A stretch of DNA of 64,000 nucleotides, from assembly GCF_014904695.1 (NCBI RefSeq), contig NZ_JACXXN010000009.1:124001-188000 (forward strand), read 5' to 3'. Position numbers and translations under genes: made by a program. Shown here one piece after another: positions 43,601 to 51,825 of the stretch (its first letter is position 1; every line of letters starts with the position of its first letter). The notes beneath the pieces were generated by a model that did not search any database, had not been told where the DNA came from, and was given only the letters and a program-made list of their open reading frames with translations. The stretch comes from Nostoc sp. MG11. GTDB taxonomy: Bacteria; Cyanobacteriota; Cyanobacteriia; Cyanobacteriales; Nostocaceae.

Positions 43601-45257
43601 CACTCTCGTATAATTCTCGACCCATATTTACATATTGCGAACCTTGTCCAGAAAACATAAATACAATCGGGCGATTACAAGGTTCTTGGTAATGGGTGAA
43701 AGCTCTTTGAGGGTCTTGCAATGCATTAATTGCATCTTCTTGGTTTTGGCAAACTACCATTCGGCGATGGTTTAAAGTCCACCGACCTAATTGTAAGGTA
43801 TGAGCAACATCAGCAAGGTTTAAATCTGGATTTTTTTGTAGGTAATTAACTAGATTTTCTGTAGCAGTTTCTAGTGCTGTATTCGTCTTTGTCGAAAGTA
43901 ATAATAATTGCCAAGTTCGAGAAGGGCTAGAGGATTTAATTACCAGAGCTTCTTCTAAAATCACATGGGCATTTGTCCCACCAAAGCCAAAGGAACTAAC
44001 ACCCGCACGGCGAGGAGTGCCGTTAGTTTTCCACTCAGATAGTGTGTTGTTGACATAAAACGGACTATTAGCGAAATCAATTTGGGGCGATGGTTCTTCA
44101 AAGTTCAAACTAGGGGGAATTTGTTGATGTTTTAGGGCTAGTACGGTTTTAATCAAACCTGCGACACCAGCAGTTGAATCTAAATGCCCAATGTTGGTTT
44201 TTACAGAACCAATGCCACAAAATCCCTTGTTTTGAGTTTTAGTACGAAAAGCTTGTGTTAAGGCAGCAATTTCGACGGGATCACCTAAAGAAGTCCCGGT
44301 TCCATGCGCTTCAATGTAGCTAATGGTATCAGGTTCGACCTCAGCCATAACCTGAGCGGCTCTAATTACTTTGGCTTGACCATCGACGCTGGGTGCTGTG
44401 TAGCTAACTTTGTTTGACCCATCGTTATTAATCGCAGAGCCCTTGATAATAGCATGGATGCAGTCTCCATCTGCGATCGCTTCTTCTAAACGCTTTAAAA
44501 CTACAAGACCTAAACCCCTTCCTTTTACTGTTCCCGCAGCCTTAGCATCAAAAGCACGGCAATGTCCATCAGGAGATTCAATACCTCCCTCTTGATACAA
44601 ATAACCATCTGCTGTGGATATTGAAACTCCTCCTGCTAAAGCAATATCACACTCACCACTGAGCAGACTTTGGCAGGCTAAATGTACAGCAACTAATGAG
44701 CTTGAGCAAGTAGTTTGAACCGCATAACTTGGCCCTTGCAAATTTAATTTGTAAGAAGCAAGTGTCGTAACATAATCTGGAGAAGTTCCCTTTTCTATCT
44801 GCTTATCACCCACAGAGGCTATCAGATCATAATTAGAATAAATGTTAAGTAGATAACTGCCAAAACTTGTTCCAGCGTAGACCCCAATAGGTTTTCTATA
44901 GATATCTGAACTATAGCCAGCATCCTCAAGTGCTTTCCATGAATACTCTAAGAAAAAACGGAGTGAAGGATCCATCACTTCAGCTTCTCTGGGGCTGATG
45001 TCAAAAAATGAAGCATCAAATAAGTCTATATCTGCGACTACACCCTCTGCTTTAACATAATTGATATCGCTCAATAAAGCCGCATCTACACCTAAATCTT
45101 TTAATTCTTGGTCACTAAATCTATGTATTGATTCTACCCCGTCTCGGATATTTTGCCAAAACTGCTCAATATTATCAGCATCAGGAAAACAGCCACTCAT
45201 GCCAATAATAGCTATTTCCAAACCATTTTTATTACTTAAATATTCTGAGTCTTCCAT
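40605..45257 (-). CDS. PKS protein KS-AT-KR-ACP
   Basis: A 1550-residue PKS with all domains intact. KS has Cys184 in TTCSSSLVAVH, IEAHGTGT and NIGHLDSTAG. AT has the Ser of GHSIGEYVAA and HTSHAFHS, which reads as malonyl-CoA. KR has TGGLGRIG, where one Gly of the loop is Arg, and the Tyr of SYSAANIFMDAY; it should give a beta-hydroxyl. ACP has LGGSSLIGIE with the phosphopantetheine Ser. A basic tail (KRRKQARQNHRR) follows the ACP. There is no DH, ER or MT. It lies just after the diaminobutyrate-type NRPS, so it would be the first of three ketide extensions after that residue. It begins at ATG 45255-45257, 24 bases from the stop of that NRPS. Confidence 0.93.
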   Translation of the reverse strand: MEDSEYLSNKNGLEIAIIGMSGCFPDADNIEQFWQNIRDGVESIHRFSDQELKDLGVDAALLSDINYVKAEGVVADIDLFDASFFDISPREAEVMDPSLRFFLEYSWKALEDAGYSSDIYRKPIGVYAGTSFGSYLLNIYSNYDLIASVGDKQIEKGTSPDYVTTLASYKLNLQGPSYAVQTTCSSSLVAVHLACQSLLSGECDIALAGGVSISTADGYLYQEGGIESPDGHCRAFDAKAAGTVKGRGLGLVVLKRLEEAIADGDCIHAIIKGSAINNDGSNKVSYTAPSVDGQAKVIRAAQVMAEVEPDTISYIEAHGTGTSLGDPVEIAALTQAFRTKTQNKGFCGIGSVKTNIGHLDSTAGVAGLIKTVLALKHQQIPPSLNFEEPSPQIDFANSPFYVNNTLSEWKTNGTPRRAGVSSFGFGGTNAHVILEEALVIKSSSPSRTWQLLLLSTKTNTALETATENLVNYLQKNPDLNLADVAHTLQLGRWTLNHRRMVVCQNQEDAINALQDPQRAFTHYQEPCNRPIVFMFSGQGSQYVNMGRELYESESVFRKQVDYCCELLKPYLELDLHTVLYPSAETALTATQKLQQTAITQPALFVIEYALTQLWMAWGVYPEMMIGHSIGEYVAATIAGVFSLEDALAIVAMRGKLMQQLPSGAMLSVQLPEQEVQQLLEKEISLAASNAPSSCVVSGSKEAIEKSQQKLQQIGVNCRRLHTSHAFHSLMMEPIIETFIQSLQKVKLNCPKIPFISNVSGTWITAAEATDPNYWARHLREPVRFSLGIAELLLQPEPILLEVGPGRTLSSLAKQHQTDKLIALTSIRHPQEQQSDVEFLLNTLGRLWLVGIQIDWSGFYVDERRHRIPLPTYPFERQRYWIEVNRNATLAMMSAKTLDKKPDIADWFYVPRWKESTPLEFFQQDKLVEQSRWLVFVDNYGVGSEIIERLKQQGHDLIVVRVADRFAKLSDYTYTINPQQRDNYDALLRALQEQNCTGWHLAHFWSVTPDDILPSQQLEPQTQHQFFEDCQNLGFYSLLFLTQALAKQNIIEPMKLMVVTSNLHDITGSENLCPEKATILGACNVIPQEYLNITCCCFDIVLLNGTKPSQTLIDSLLTEFTAPITDNLIAYRGNHRWVKTYEAVHLDEGITNKTKLRKGGVYLITGGLGRIGLAMSEYLAKTMQAKLILIGRKGIPERHKWFEWLLTHDESDEVSQKLKKVMILEELGAEVQAIAADVANEQQMQQAIALVNERFGEIHGVIHAAGINDDAYYTIEESSKTQSQSQFHPKVDGLFVLEKVLQGQKLDFCLFTSSSSSVLGGLGLTSYSAANIFMDAYAHKHNQINFPCISVNWDTWQSQENDMEDLTVGVALEKLRMTWQEGIEVFSRVLSITKTPQIVVSAGELQPRIEQWIKRNFLRNKELSNNRDSLSLHSRANLQSEYVPASNNVEQIVAKTWQKVLGIEKIGIYDNFFDLGGSSLIGIEIISQLQKELNAHIPIISIYERPTISSLSEFLSSDEQAYLQKDSYRTQTRSASIKRRKQARQNHRRTS

Positions 45258-45281
45258 AAGTAATTTTAACTCTTGAAACTG

Positions 45282-48044
45282 TTAAACATTCTGTTGTCTT
45301 TTTTGTAAAAAGCGTTGTTTTAATCGTGCTTTACCAGCTTCTAACTGTTCATTTAATTCATTGCTTTGATTTGCAAAGCTATCATCATCCTCTTGATTTA
45401 AATACCGTGATATTGAACTAATTGTTGGATATTTAAATAGGTCAGTTATTACTAAGTCCGATTTAAAGAGTTCCCGCAATTTGCTGTAAACCTGAAGCAC
45501 ATTTAGCGAATGACCACCAAGGTCAAAAAAGTTATCTTGAATGCCGACTTTATCCACCTTAAGTATTTTTTGCCAAATGTCAGCAATTGCATGTTCCATC
45601 TCATTTCGCGGTAATACGTAAGTTGTTTCTAATTTCGGGCGAAGATTATCTGGTTTGGGCAGAGCTTTACGGTCTACCTTACCGCTAGGTGCTAGTGGTA
45701 AATTTTCTAGCATCACAAATGCAGAAGGTAACATGTGGTCAGGTAACTTTTCTTTTAAGAAGCTACGCAATTCACTAATAGTAGGAACTGCTTGTGTCTT
45801 AGCAACAACATAGGCAACTAATTGTAAGTTACCTGGTTCATCCTGATGAACCACGACTACATTTTCACGTACATTCGGATGCTGACCCAGAAATGTTTCA
45901 ATTTCCCCAAGTTCAACCCGGAAGCCACGAATCTTCACTTGATGGTCAATACGTCCGAGAAATTCCATATTTCCATCAGGAAGCCATCTTCCTAAATCTC
46001 CAGTTTTATAAATTAAATCTTCACGATTTTCTGGTAAATTCTGACTAACATCTGTGAACAGATTGGGAACAAAGCTTAAATTAGTTTTTTCGGGATTTTT
46101 CCAATATCCATCACCTACACCAATTCCTGATACACAAATTTCTCCAGGAACACCAATAGGTAATAGTTGCATTTCCTCATCTAGAATATAGAGATTTAAG
46201 TTGGCTAATGGTTTACCAATTGGAACTGCTCGCTGATTTTCTGGCAAAGGCTTGTTAACAATAAACTGGGTAATATCATCAGCAGCCTCGGTAGGGCCAT
46301 AAGCGTTAACAATTTTGATTTCGGGATATATCTGGAGCCACTTATTTACCCAATTTACCGATACTGGTTCCCCTACAACCATCATCCATTTTAAATCAGG
46401 CAATTCTCTTTCATGAATCGCTAGCTGAGAAGTATATTCCAGTAAGCCGCCAAATAATGCTGGTACTAATTCAACAACTGTAATTTTTTGTGATTTCAGT
46501 GCCTTAAATAGTTTATCAGGAATAGCAACAGTTTCTATATCTACAATTACTGTTTTTCCACCTATTAAAAGTGGTGCTAAAAATTGCCATACAGAAATAT
46601 CCGTTGAAGAAGGAGCGCTTTGGAGAAAACAAAACTCCTGCGTTAACTCCAACTCATCAAATTGGGCATAAATATGATTAATTGCACCATCATGCCTGAC
46701 AATTGCCCCCTTTGGTAGCCCTGTAGACCCGGAAGTATAAAGCATATAAGCTGGGTCAACAGCATCATTAATATGTTCTAAGTTCTCATTAGGCAACTGT
46801 TCAAAATCAAATCGACTATATATTTTTAATTTTGTTTGTTTGGCAAGTAGTGTATTCTCATGAGCAATGCGATCTAAACAAATAACAAATGATAGCTGTG
46901 AACAGCCTTCTACTAATTCGGATAAAACATTAAATAGCGAAAAATCTGTTAATAGAAATCTAACTTCGCTATTAGATAGCATATATTTAATTCGATTTGG
47001 TGGGTAAGTACTATCAATAGGTACATAAGCACCACCTGCTTTATATATAGCAAGAATAGCAATCAAAAAATTAATATCGCGGTCTTTAAAAATACCTACA
47101 AATTCTCCTTTAACGACTCCTAACTTACGCAAGATTCCAGCTAGCTGGTTAGCTTTTTGATTGAGTTCCTGATACGTCAGTTTAGTTTGTTGATGAATGA
47201 CAGCAATATTATTTGGAGTTTGAGATACTTGCTTTTCAAATAAACTATTTATTGTTTGTTCAACTGGATAATTTTTAATATTGTTATTAAATTGTTTTAA
47301 TAACTGTTGTTTATCAAACTCTTTTAAGAAAATAGTATCTAATATTTTAGTATTGACGTTATTTATAACATTTTCAATAACATTAGTATAATATCTACCC
47401 ATCAACTTTATATTTTCACATTGAAATAAATCTTGTTTATAGTCTATATCAGCACTAATATTTTCACCGTTAACTGTAAAAGAAATTGTGATGTCATTAT
47501 TGAGTTGATTTAAATCACTTTTGAGATGAATATTTTCTAAACAAACTACTATGTCAAAAATTTGATGGCGATTGGGACTTGTTGGTAACTCCAATAAATC
47601 AATTAGTTCATCAAAATTGTAATTCTGATGGGTATAAGCTGCGATCGCGGCATCTTTGACTTGAAGAAGAAAATCTTTGAATGAAAGTTGAGGTGTGACT
47701 TGAGTACGCAAAGGAATAACTTTAGTATTTACGCAATCTATACCAATATCCTCATATACTGGTATTCCGACAATAACATCATTATTTCTAGTATATTTTT
47801 GTAGCAATATATTCAATGCAGATACAAGTATCAAGTAAATCGAAAAATCAGAACCTTTAGCTAGCTTAATGATTGCTTGAGATAAATCATTTGATAAATC
47901 AAAACTCAGAGATTTGTTTTTACCACTAGATAACGAAGGTCTGACATAATCCAGCATCAGATTTGTTTCTGGTAGTTCTCCCGATAGTTTATTTATCCAA
48001 TAAATTTTTTGAGAAAATAAATCATTCGATAGATATATACCCAT
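45282..48044 (-). CDS. NRPS protein: C-lobe only, A (diaminobutyrate-like code), PCP
   Basis: A 920-residue NRPS. It begins inside a condensation fold: residues 1-250 match only the second lobe (from about YWINKLSGELP), without the HHxxxDG lobe. AAGGAGAG directly before ATG 48042-48044 supports a real start. The A domain has YTSGSTGLPKG and, at the GrsA-aligned specificity positions, D I W E M V A D D (K). The E and two D lining the pocket suit a basic side chain, and the pattern resembles codes I associate with 2,4-diaminobutyrate. PCP has LGGHSLNVLQV, followed by a basic tail (AGKARLKQRFLQKRQQ). The EctB-type aminotransferase 54 bases upstream would make that substrate. The missing C lobe may be supplied by the stand-alone C protein three genes upstream. 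Confidence 0.9.
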   Translation of the reverse strand: MGIYLSNDLFSQKIYWINKLSGELPETNLMLDYVRPSLSSGKNKSLSFDLSNDLSQAIIKLAKGSDFSIYLILVSALNILLQKYTRNNDVIVGIPVYEDIGIDCVNTKVIPLRTQVTPQLSFKDFLLQVKDAAIAAYTHQNYNFDELIDLLELPTSPNRHQIFDIVVCLENIHLKSDLNQLNNDITISFTVNGENISADIDYKQDLFQCENIKLMGRYYTNVIENVINNVNTKILDTIFLKEFDKQQLLKQFNNNIKNYPVEQTINSLFEKQVSQTPNNIAVIHQQTKLTYQELNQKANQLAGILRKLGVVKGEFVGIFKDRDINFLIAILAIYKAGGAYVPIDSTYPPNRIKYMLSNSEVRFLLTDFSLFNVLSELVEGCSQLSFVICLDRIAHENTLLAKQTKLKIYSRFDFEQLPNENLEHINDAVDPAYMLYTSGSTGLPKGAIVRHDGAINHIYAQFDELELTQEFCFLQSAPSSTDISVWQFLAPLLIGGKTVIVDIETVAIPDKLFKALKSQKITVVELVPALFGGLLEYTSQLAIHERELPDLKWMMVVGEPVSVNWVNKWLQIYPEIKIVNAYGPTEAADDITQFIVNKPLPENQRAVPIGKPLANLNLYILDEEMQLLPIGVPGEICVSGIGVGDGYWKNPEKTNLSFVPNLFTDVSQNLPENREDLIYKTGDLGRWLPDGNMEFLGRIDHQVKIRGFRVELGEIETFLGQHPNVRENVVVVHQDEPGNLQLVAYVVAKTQAVPTISELRSFLKEKLPDHMLPSAFVMLENLPLAPSGKVDRKALPKPDNLRPKLETTYVLPRNEMEHAIADIWQKILKVDKVGIQDNFFDLGGHSLNVLQVYSKLRELFKSDLVITDLFKYPTISSISRYLNQEDDDSFANQSNELNEQLEAGKARLKQRFLQKRQQNV

Positions 48045-48098
48045 AGTTCTCTCCTTATGACCAATTGCTTACCGAGTTATCAATACTAGTATGTCAAT

Positions 48099-49355
48099 CT
48101 ACTTTGATATGCAATCTTTAAAAGCTTCTTTGATAATTGAACATCCTTTTTCTAAAGTGAGCATATCAATTATTAAAGGTGGCAAAATTTTAATCACAGT
48201 ATCATTTCTGCCGGCTCGTTCAACTATTAACCCCAGTTCAAAGCAACGTGATGTAATACTTTTAGCTAAACTGCTACCGCCAAAGTTTTTAACATCAATC
48301 CCCCAAATCATCCCAATTCCACGAATTGCTATTTTTTCACTAATTGGTAATATTTGTTGATTTAGAAAATTTTTCAGGAAAATCTCTTTAGCTTTAACAT
48401 CTTGTTCAAAATTACAACTTTCTCTATACTCTAAAGCAGCTGTAGCCCCTACAAATGCTAATTGATTACCCCTAAAAGTACCATTATGTTCGCCTGGTTC
48501 CCATATATCCAATTCTGGCTTGATTAATAATAGTGACATTGGAAAACCATACCCACTAATAGATTTAGAGAGTACTACCATATCAGGAACAATGTCTGCT
48601 CTTTCAAAAGAAAAGAAAGGCCCTGTTCGACCACAGCCAACTTGAATATCATCACAAATTAATAAAATATCATTCTCTTCACATAAATTCTTTAGTCTTT
48701 GCATCCACTCAATAGGAGCTATAACAACTCCACCTTCAGCTTGCACTGTTTCAAAAATTATTGCTGCTGGTTTTTCAATTCCAGAATTGATATCATTTAA
48801 AACCGATTTTATATATTGTATTGTGTCAAAACTTTCCATAAAGCCATAGGGATAAGGCATAAATGTTACATTATTTGATGTCCCAATTGCCCCGGCTCGA
48901 ATTCCAACATTACCACTAATCGATAGGCTACCCAAAGTCATGCCGTGATATGCTCCCATGAAGGAGAATATACCTGATCTTTGTTTGACTTTTCTGGCTA
49001 ACTTTAAAGCTGCTTCAACTGCATTTGTTCCTGTTGGCCCGCAAAACTGAATCCGATAATCTAGTTTTCTTGAACTTAGCACTACCTCATCAAACTTAGC
49101 TAAAAACTTCTCTTTAGCCGAAGTATACATATCTAAACCATGTGCAATCCCATCGGCATCTAAATATGACATAACCTTTTGTTTTATATAGTCATGGTTA
49201 TGTCCATAATTTAAAGCACCTGCCCCTGCAAAAAAATCAATATATTCTTTGCCTGAGTCTGAATAAATTATAGAACCTTTGGCTCTATGAAATATATCAG
49301 GAAAATTACGGCAATAGCTTCTGACATTGGATTCACACTTTTCAAATATATTCAT
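48099..49355 (-). CDS. Diaminobutyrate-2-oxoglutarate aminotransferase (EctB-type)
   Basis: A 418-residue class III PLP aminotransferase that closely follows EctB: ESNVRSYCRNFPDIFHRAKG at the start, IDFFAGAGALNYGHNH, FCGPTGTNAVEAALKLARK, LLICDDIQVGCGRTG with the PLP Asp, VVLSKSISGYGFPMSLLLI with the PLP Lys, and DIWEPGEHNGTFRGNQLA. EctB moves an amino group from glutamate to aspartate-4-semialdehyde to give L-2,4-diaminobutyrate. There are no EctA or EctC genes, so ectoine is not the goal. In this operon it lies next to an A domain with an acidic pocket, so it most likely supplies diaminobutyrate as a building block. Length is right for the family. It begins at ATG 49353-49355. Confidence 0.93.
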   Translation of the reverse strand: MNIFEKCESNVRSYCRNFPDIFHRAKGSIIYSDSGKEYIDFFAGAGALNYGHNHDYIKQKVMSYLDADGIAHGLDMYTSAKEKFLAKFDEVVLSSRKLDYRIQFCGPTGTNAVEAALKLARKVKQRSGIFSFMGAYHGMTLGSLSISGNVGIRAGAIGTSNNVTFMPYPYGFMESFDTIQYIKSVLNDINSGIEKPAAIIFETVQAEGGVVIAPIEWMQRLKNLCEENDILLICDDIQVGCGRTGPFFSFERADIVPDMVVLSKSISGYGFPMSLLLIKPELDIWEPGEHNGTFRGNQLAFVGATAALEYRESCNFEQDVKAKEIFLKNFLNQQILPISEKIAIRGIGMIWGIDVKNFGGSSLAKSITSRCFELGLIVERAGRNDTVIKILPPLIIDMLTLEKGCSIIKEAFKDCISK

Positions 49356-49405
49356 GAGATGCTTTTATTTGAATTACAAACTGAATTATGGACGCTGCAT
49401 ATTTT

Positions 49406-50287
49406 CTAAGAAACATAATTTAGATAAGACTTATAGAATTTAAAAATTACTTGAGGAGGTATTTTTAATACTAAACCCATAGCTAATAAAAAGTTATAGT
49501 ATAAATTTTGAACTGGCATACCTTTTCTAATAGCTGCTATAGCATTCAGTGAACTTTTTTGAGTATGCCAATCGATATTAAATGAAATTGACTTATCTAA
49601 ACTCCGAACATGATGCAGCGTTCCGGGAGGCATATAGACAATATCCCCAGGATTTACAATAAATTTAATTGGTTTAGCATTTTTGTATTCAGGATATTTA
49701 TTTAAATCTGGATTTTCTGGATTAACAAGAAACCATCGCCAGCCTTTGCGATAACAATATTTAGCATCTTCACGCAGTAAAATAGTAAATTGTTTACGTC
49801 CAACAACTTGAAAAAAAATATTATTAGTCAGAAGACAATCAAAATGTAGTGGTGTAATACTATTAGAAGAACCTAAGAAAAACTGGCAGTAACGCCACCA
49901 TTTATACCAATACCATTCTGGCAAATAATCAAAAGGAAATGGTTGAGCATCTTCCACTAAAGAAGGTATTAAGCTAAATAAAGGTAGGTCATGGCAATAT
50001 GGCGGTCGAGCATTATTTTGAGGATATTCTTCATAATTTTCTATTAATTCTATATATCTCTCCATTGTTAAACTACATACTTCAATTCCCTGATCGCTAA
50101 ATTTCTTTGCGTAAATATTTAGAGAAGGGGATAAATCTTTAAAGCACTCTAAAGACCATTTATCGAAACCATTCCAGCTTGAAATTACTCCAGAAATTAT
50201 GACTGGTTTTCCTAACGCAACATAATCTTTCTTGAATTCGTCACTTGAAAGTTTATATCTTCTTTCTATTGCAGATGAAACAATCAT
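49406..50287 (-). CDS. Cupin/JmjC-like Fe(II) 2-oxoglutarate dioxygenase
   Basis: A 293-residue cupin_8/JmjC-domain protein, related to FIH-like hydroxylases. The iron motif is visible: PLHFDCL gives HxD, and PPGTLHHVRSL gives the distal His. VVGRKQF offers the Lys that often binds 2-oxoglutarate, and NPGDIVYMPPG is the cupin turn. The first 70 residues (DYVALGKPVIISGVISSWNG) are the usual beta entrance. It would hydroxylate an amino acid or a carrier-bound chain; being next to the aminotransferase, the diaminobutyrate unit is one candidate. A good ribosome site (AAGGATAA) precedes ATG 50285-50287. It is the second predicted Fe/2-oxoglutarate oxygenase of the cluster, of a different family from the TauD domain. 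Confidence 0.88.
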   Translation of the reverse strand: MIVSSAIERRYKLSSDEFKKDYVALGKPVIISGVISSWNGFDKWSLECFKDLSPSLNIYAKKFSDQGIEVCSLTMERYIELIENYEEYPQNNARPPYCHDLPLFSLIPSLVEDAQPFPFDYLPEWYWYKWWRYCQFFLGSSNSITPLHFDCLLTNNIFFQVVGRKQFTILLREDAKYCYRKGWRWFLVNPENPDLNKYPEYKNAKPIKFIVNPGDIVYMPPGTLHHVRSLDKSISFNIDWHTQKSSLNAIAAIRKGMPVQNLYYNFLLAMGLVLKIPPQVIFKFYKSYLNYVS

Positions 50288-50421
50288 AGTTTTATCCTTT
50301 TAATTATTGTCAATTCTTATAAAGGTGATAAATACTTTTACGCATTAGCATTGAATTCCTCTAAAAATCGAATCACTAAATCATTATTTTCATGAGATGA
50401 ATGTGGCGTGTTATCAGTTAC

Positions 50422-51825
50422 TTACAACATTGGAGCTAATTCCAAATCAAATGATGCTGCTTTTTCTAAAGTTATTGATATTTGCTGTTGTTGTGGTGTC
50501 AAAAATGATAAGTCCTTAATTTGAACAGAAGGATTAATCATTATTTCTTGTAACAAAATTTGAAAATCTCTAATTATCCCAGTAATTGTAGTAATATCAA
50601 ATCTCCGAGAATCGTAAGAAATTGCTACTATAATTTCGGCTTCTGGATATATAACTAAATTCAAAGGGTAGTTGTTTCTGTAATAAGTTCCAGTTTGTTT
50701 GAATTTTATATTTCCTTTCCAGTTTTGCACAAATTGACTGACTGGAAGGTTTTCAACTACAACAATGGTTTCAAATATGGGGAAATTTCGAGGTATTTCA
50801 CTCCAACCTTGAATTTGCGTAAGGGGAGTATATTCATGGTGACGAGCTTCTACTAATTGAGTCTGAAAATCTTGTAACCATGACAACAATTGTTGCTCAG
50901 GATTTAACTTGACATTAATTGGTAAGGTATTTATAAACATACCAACTATTGAATCTACTTCGGCTAAGTCAACTGGTCTTCCTGTGACAGTACATCCATA
51001 GATTATATTGTTACGACAAGTGTAACGACCTAGAAGAATAGACCAGATTCCATGAACTAATGTGGCAAGAGTTAGACGATTTTTTGTTGCGAAAGCTAGC
51101 AGTGCTTTGGTAGTTGCTTCTGATAGCTGAATTCTTTCTTCATCGTACCTTTCTCCTTGATTAGATAATTGATTATTTTCTATATAAGTTAGGGGAGTTG
51201 GTGTTTTAACTCCTTGTAATGCTTGACGCCAAAAATTTTCGGTCTTAGCTATATTCTGTTGCTGCAACCAGTCAATGTAATCCCTAAAAGGACGTGCTGG
51301 CGCTAAGGTCACTTCTTTGCATTCACACAGTGCTTTGTAAATTTGTAAGCATTCTTCTAGTATGATCGGGCCAGACCATCCGTCTGTGGTTATATGGTGG
51401 TTACTCCAAATAAATTCATAGCGTTCGTCAGCAAGACGAATTAAAGTTAGACGCATTAGACATGGTTGGGAAAAGTCAAAACATAATTTGCGATCGCTCT
51501 CTAAAAATGATTTGAATCGCTGTCGTTGTTCTGCTTCTTCAACATCACGCCAATCGTATTGATTTAAGTTAATTTTGACTTTTTTATAGACAACTTGTAA
51601 CGGATTATCAATGTCTTCCCAATAAAATCCTGTCCGCAAAACTGTGTGTCTATCTACTACTTGTTGCCATGCTTGTTCAAAAGCCTCTACATTTGGATTA
51701 CCATACAAAGTTAAGGTATGGTGAAAAAAGTATAATGCTGACTCGCTGGCATACAAACAATGAAAGAGCATACCCTTTTGTACGGGTGTAAGTTCATAAA
51801 TGTCCTCGACATTTTCTGCTTTCAT
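50422..51825 (-). CDS. Stand-alone NRPS condensation domain (DCL-type)
   Basis: A 467-residue protein that is a single condensation domain. It starts DIYELTPVQKGMLFH, the sequence typical of DCL domains that follow epimerases, has HHITTDGWS with both His, and ends shortly after FLTPQQQQ. There is no A domain or carrier. The gene starts on the stop codon of the KS-AT-KR-carrier-E protein (TAATG, 1-base overlap), so it is made with it, and its DCL character matches an E domain right before it. It would join the D-configured chain to the next residue carried by the NRPS with the incomplete C domain. The split between genes is unusual; in most clusters the C leads its own module. Confidence 0.9.
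   Translation of the reverse strand: MKAENVEDIYELTPVQKGMLFHCLYASESALYFFHHTLTLYGNPNVEAFEQAWQQVVDRHTVLRTGFYWEDIDNPLQVVYKKVKINLNQYDWRDVEEAEQRQRFKSFLESDRKLCFDFSQPCLMRLTLIRLADERYEFIWSNHHITTDGWSGPIILEECLQIYKALCECKEVTLAPARPFRDYIDWLQQQNIAKTENFWRQALQGVKTPTPLTYIENNQLSNQGERYDEERIQLSEATTKALLAFATKNRLTLATLVHGIWSILLGRYTCRNNIIYGCTVTGRPVDLAEVDSIVGMFINTLPINVKLNPEQQLLSWLQDFQTQLVEARHHEYTPLTQIQGWSEIPRNFPIFETIVVVENLPVSQFVQNWKGNIKFKQTGTYYRNNYPLNLVIYPEAEIIVAISYDSRRFDITTITGIIRDFQILLQEIMINPSVQIKDLSFLTPQQQQISITLEKAASFDLELAPML

Noticed and set aside
48099-49355. An ectoine biosynthesis locus
   Set aside because: Only the EctB-type aminotransferase is present; there is no EctA or EctC, and the flanks are NRPS genes.
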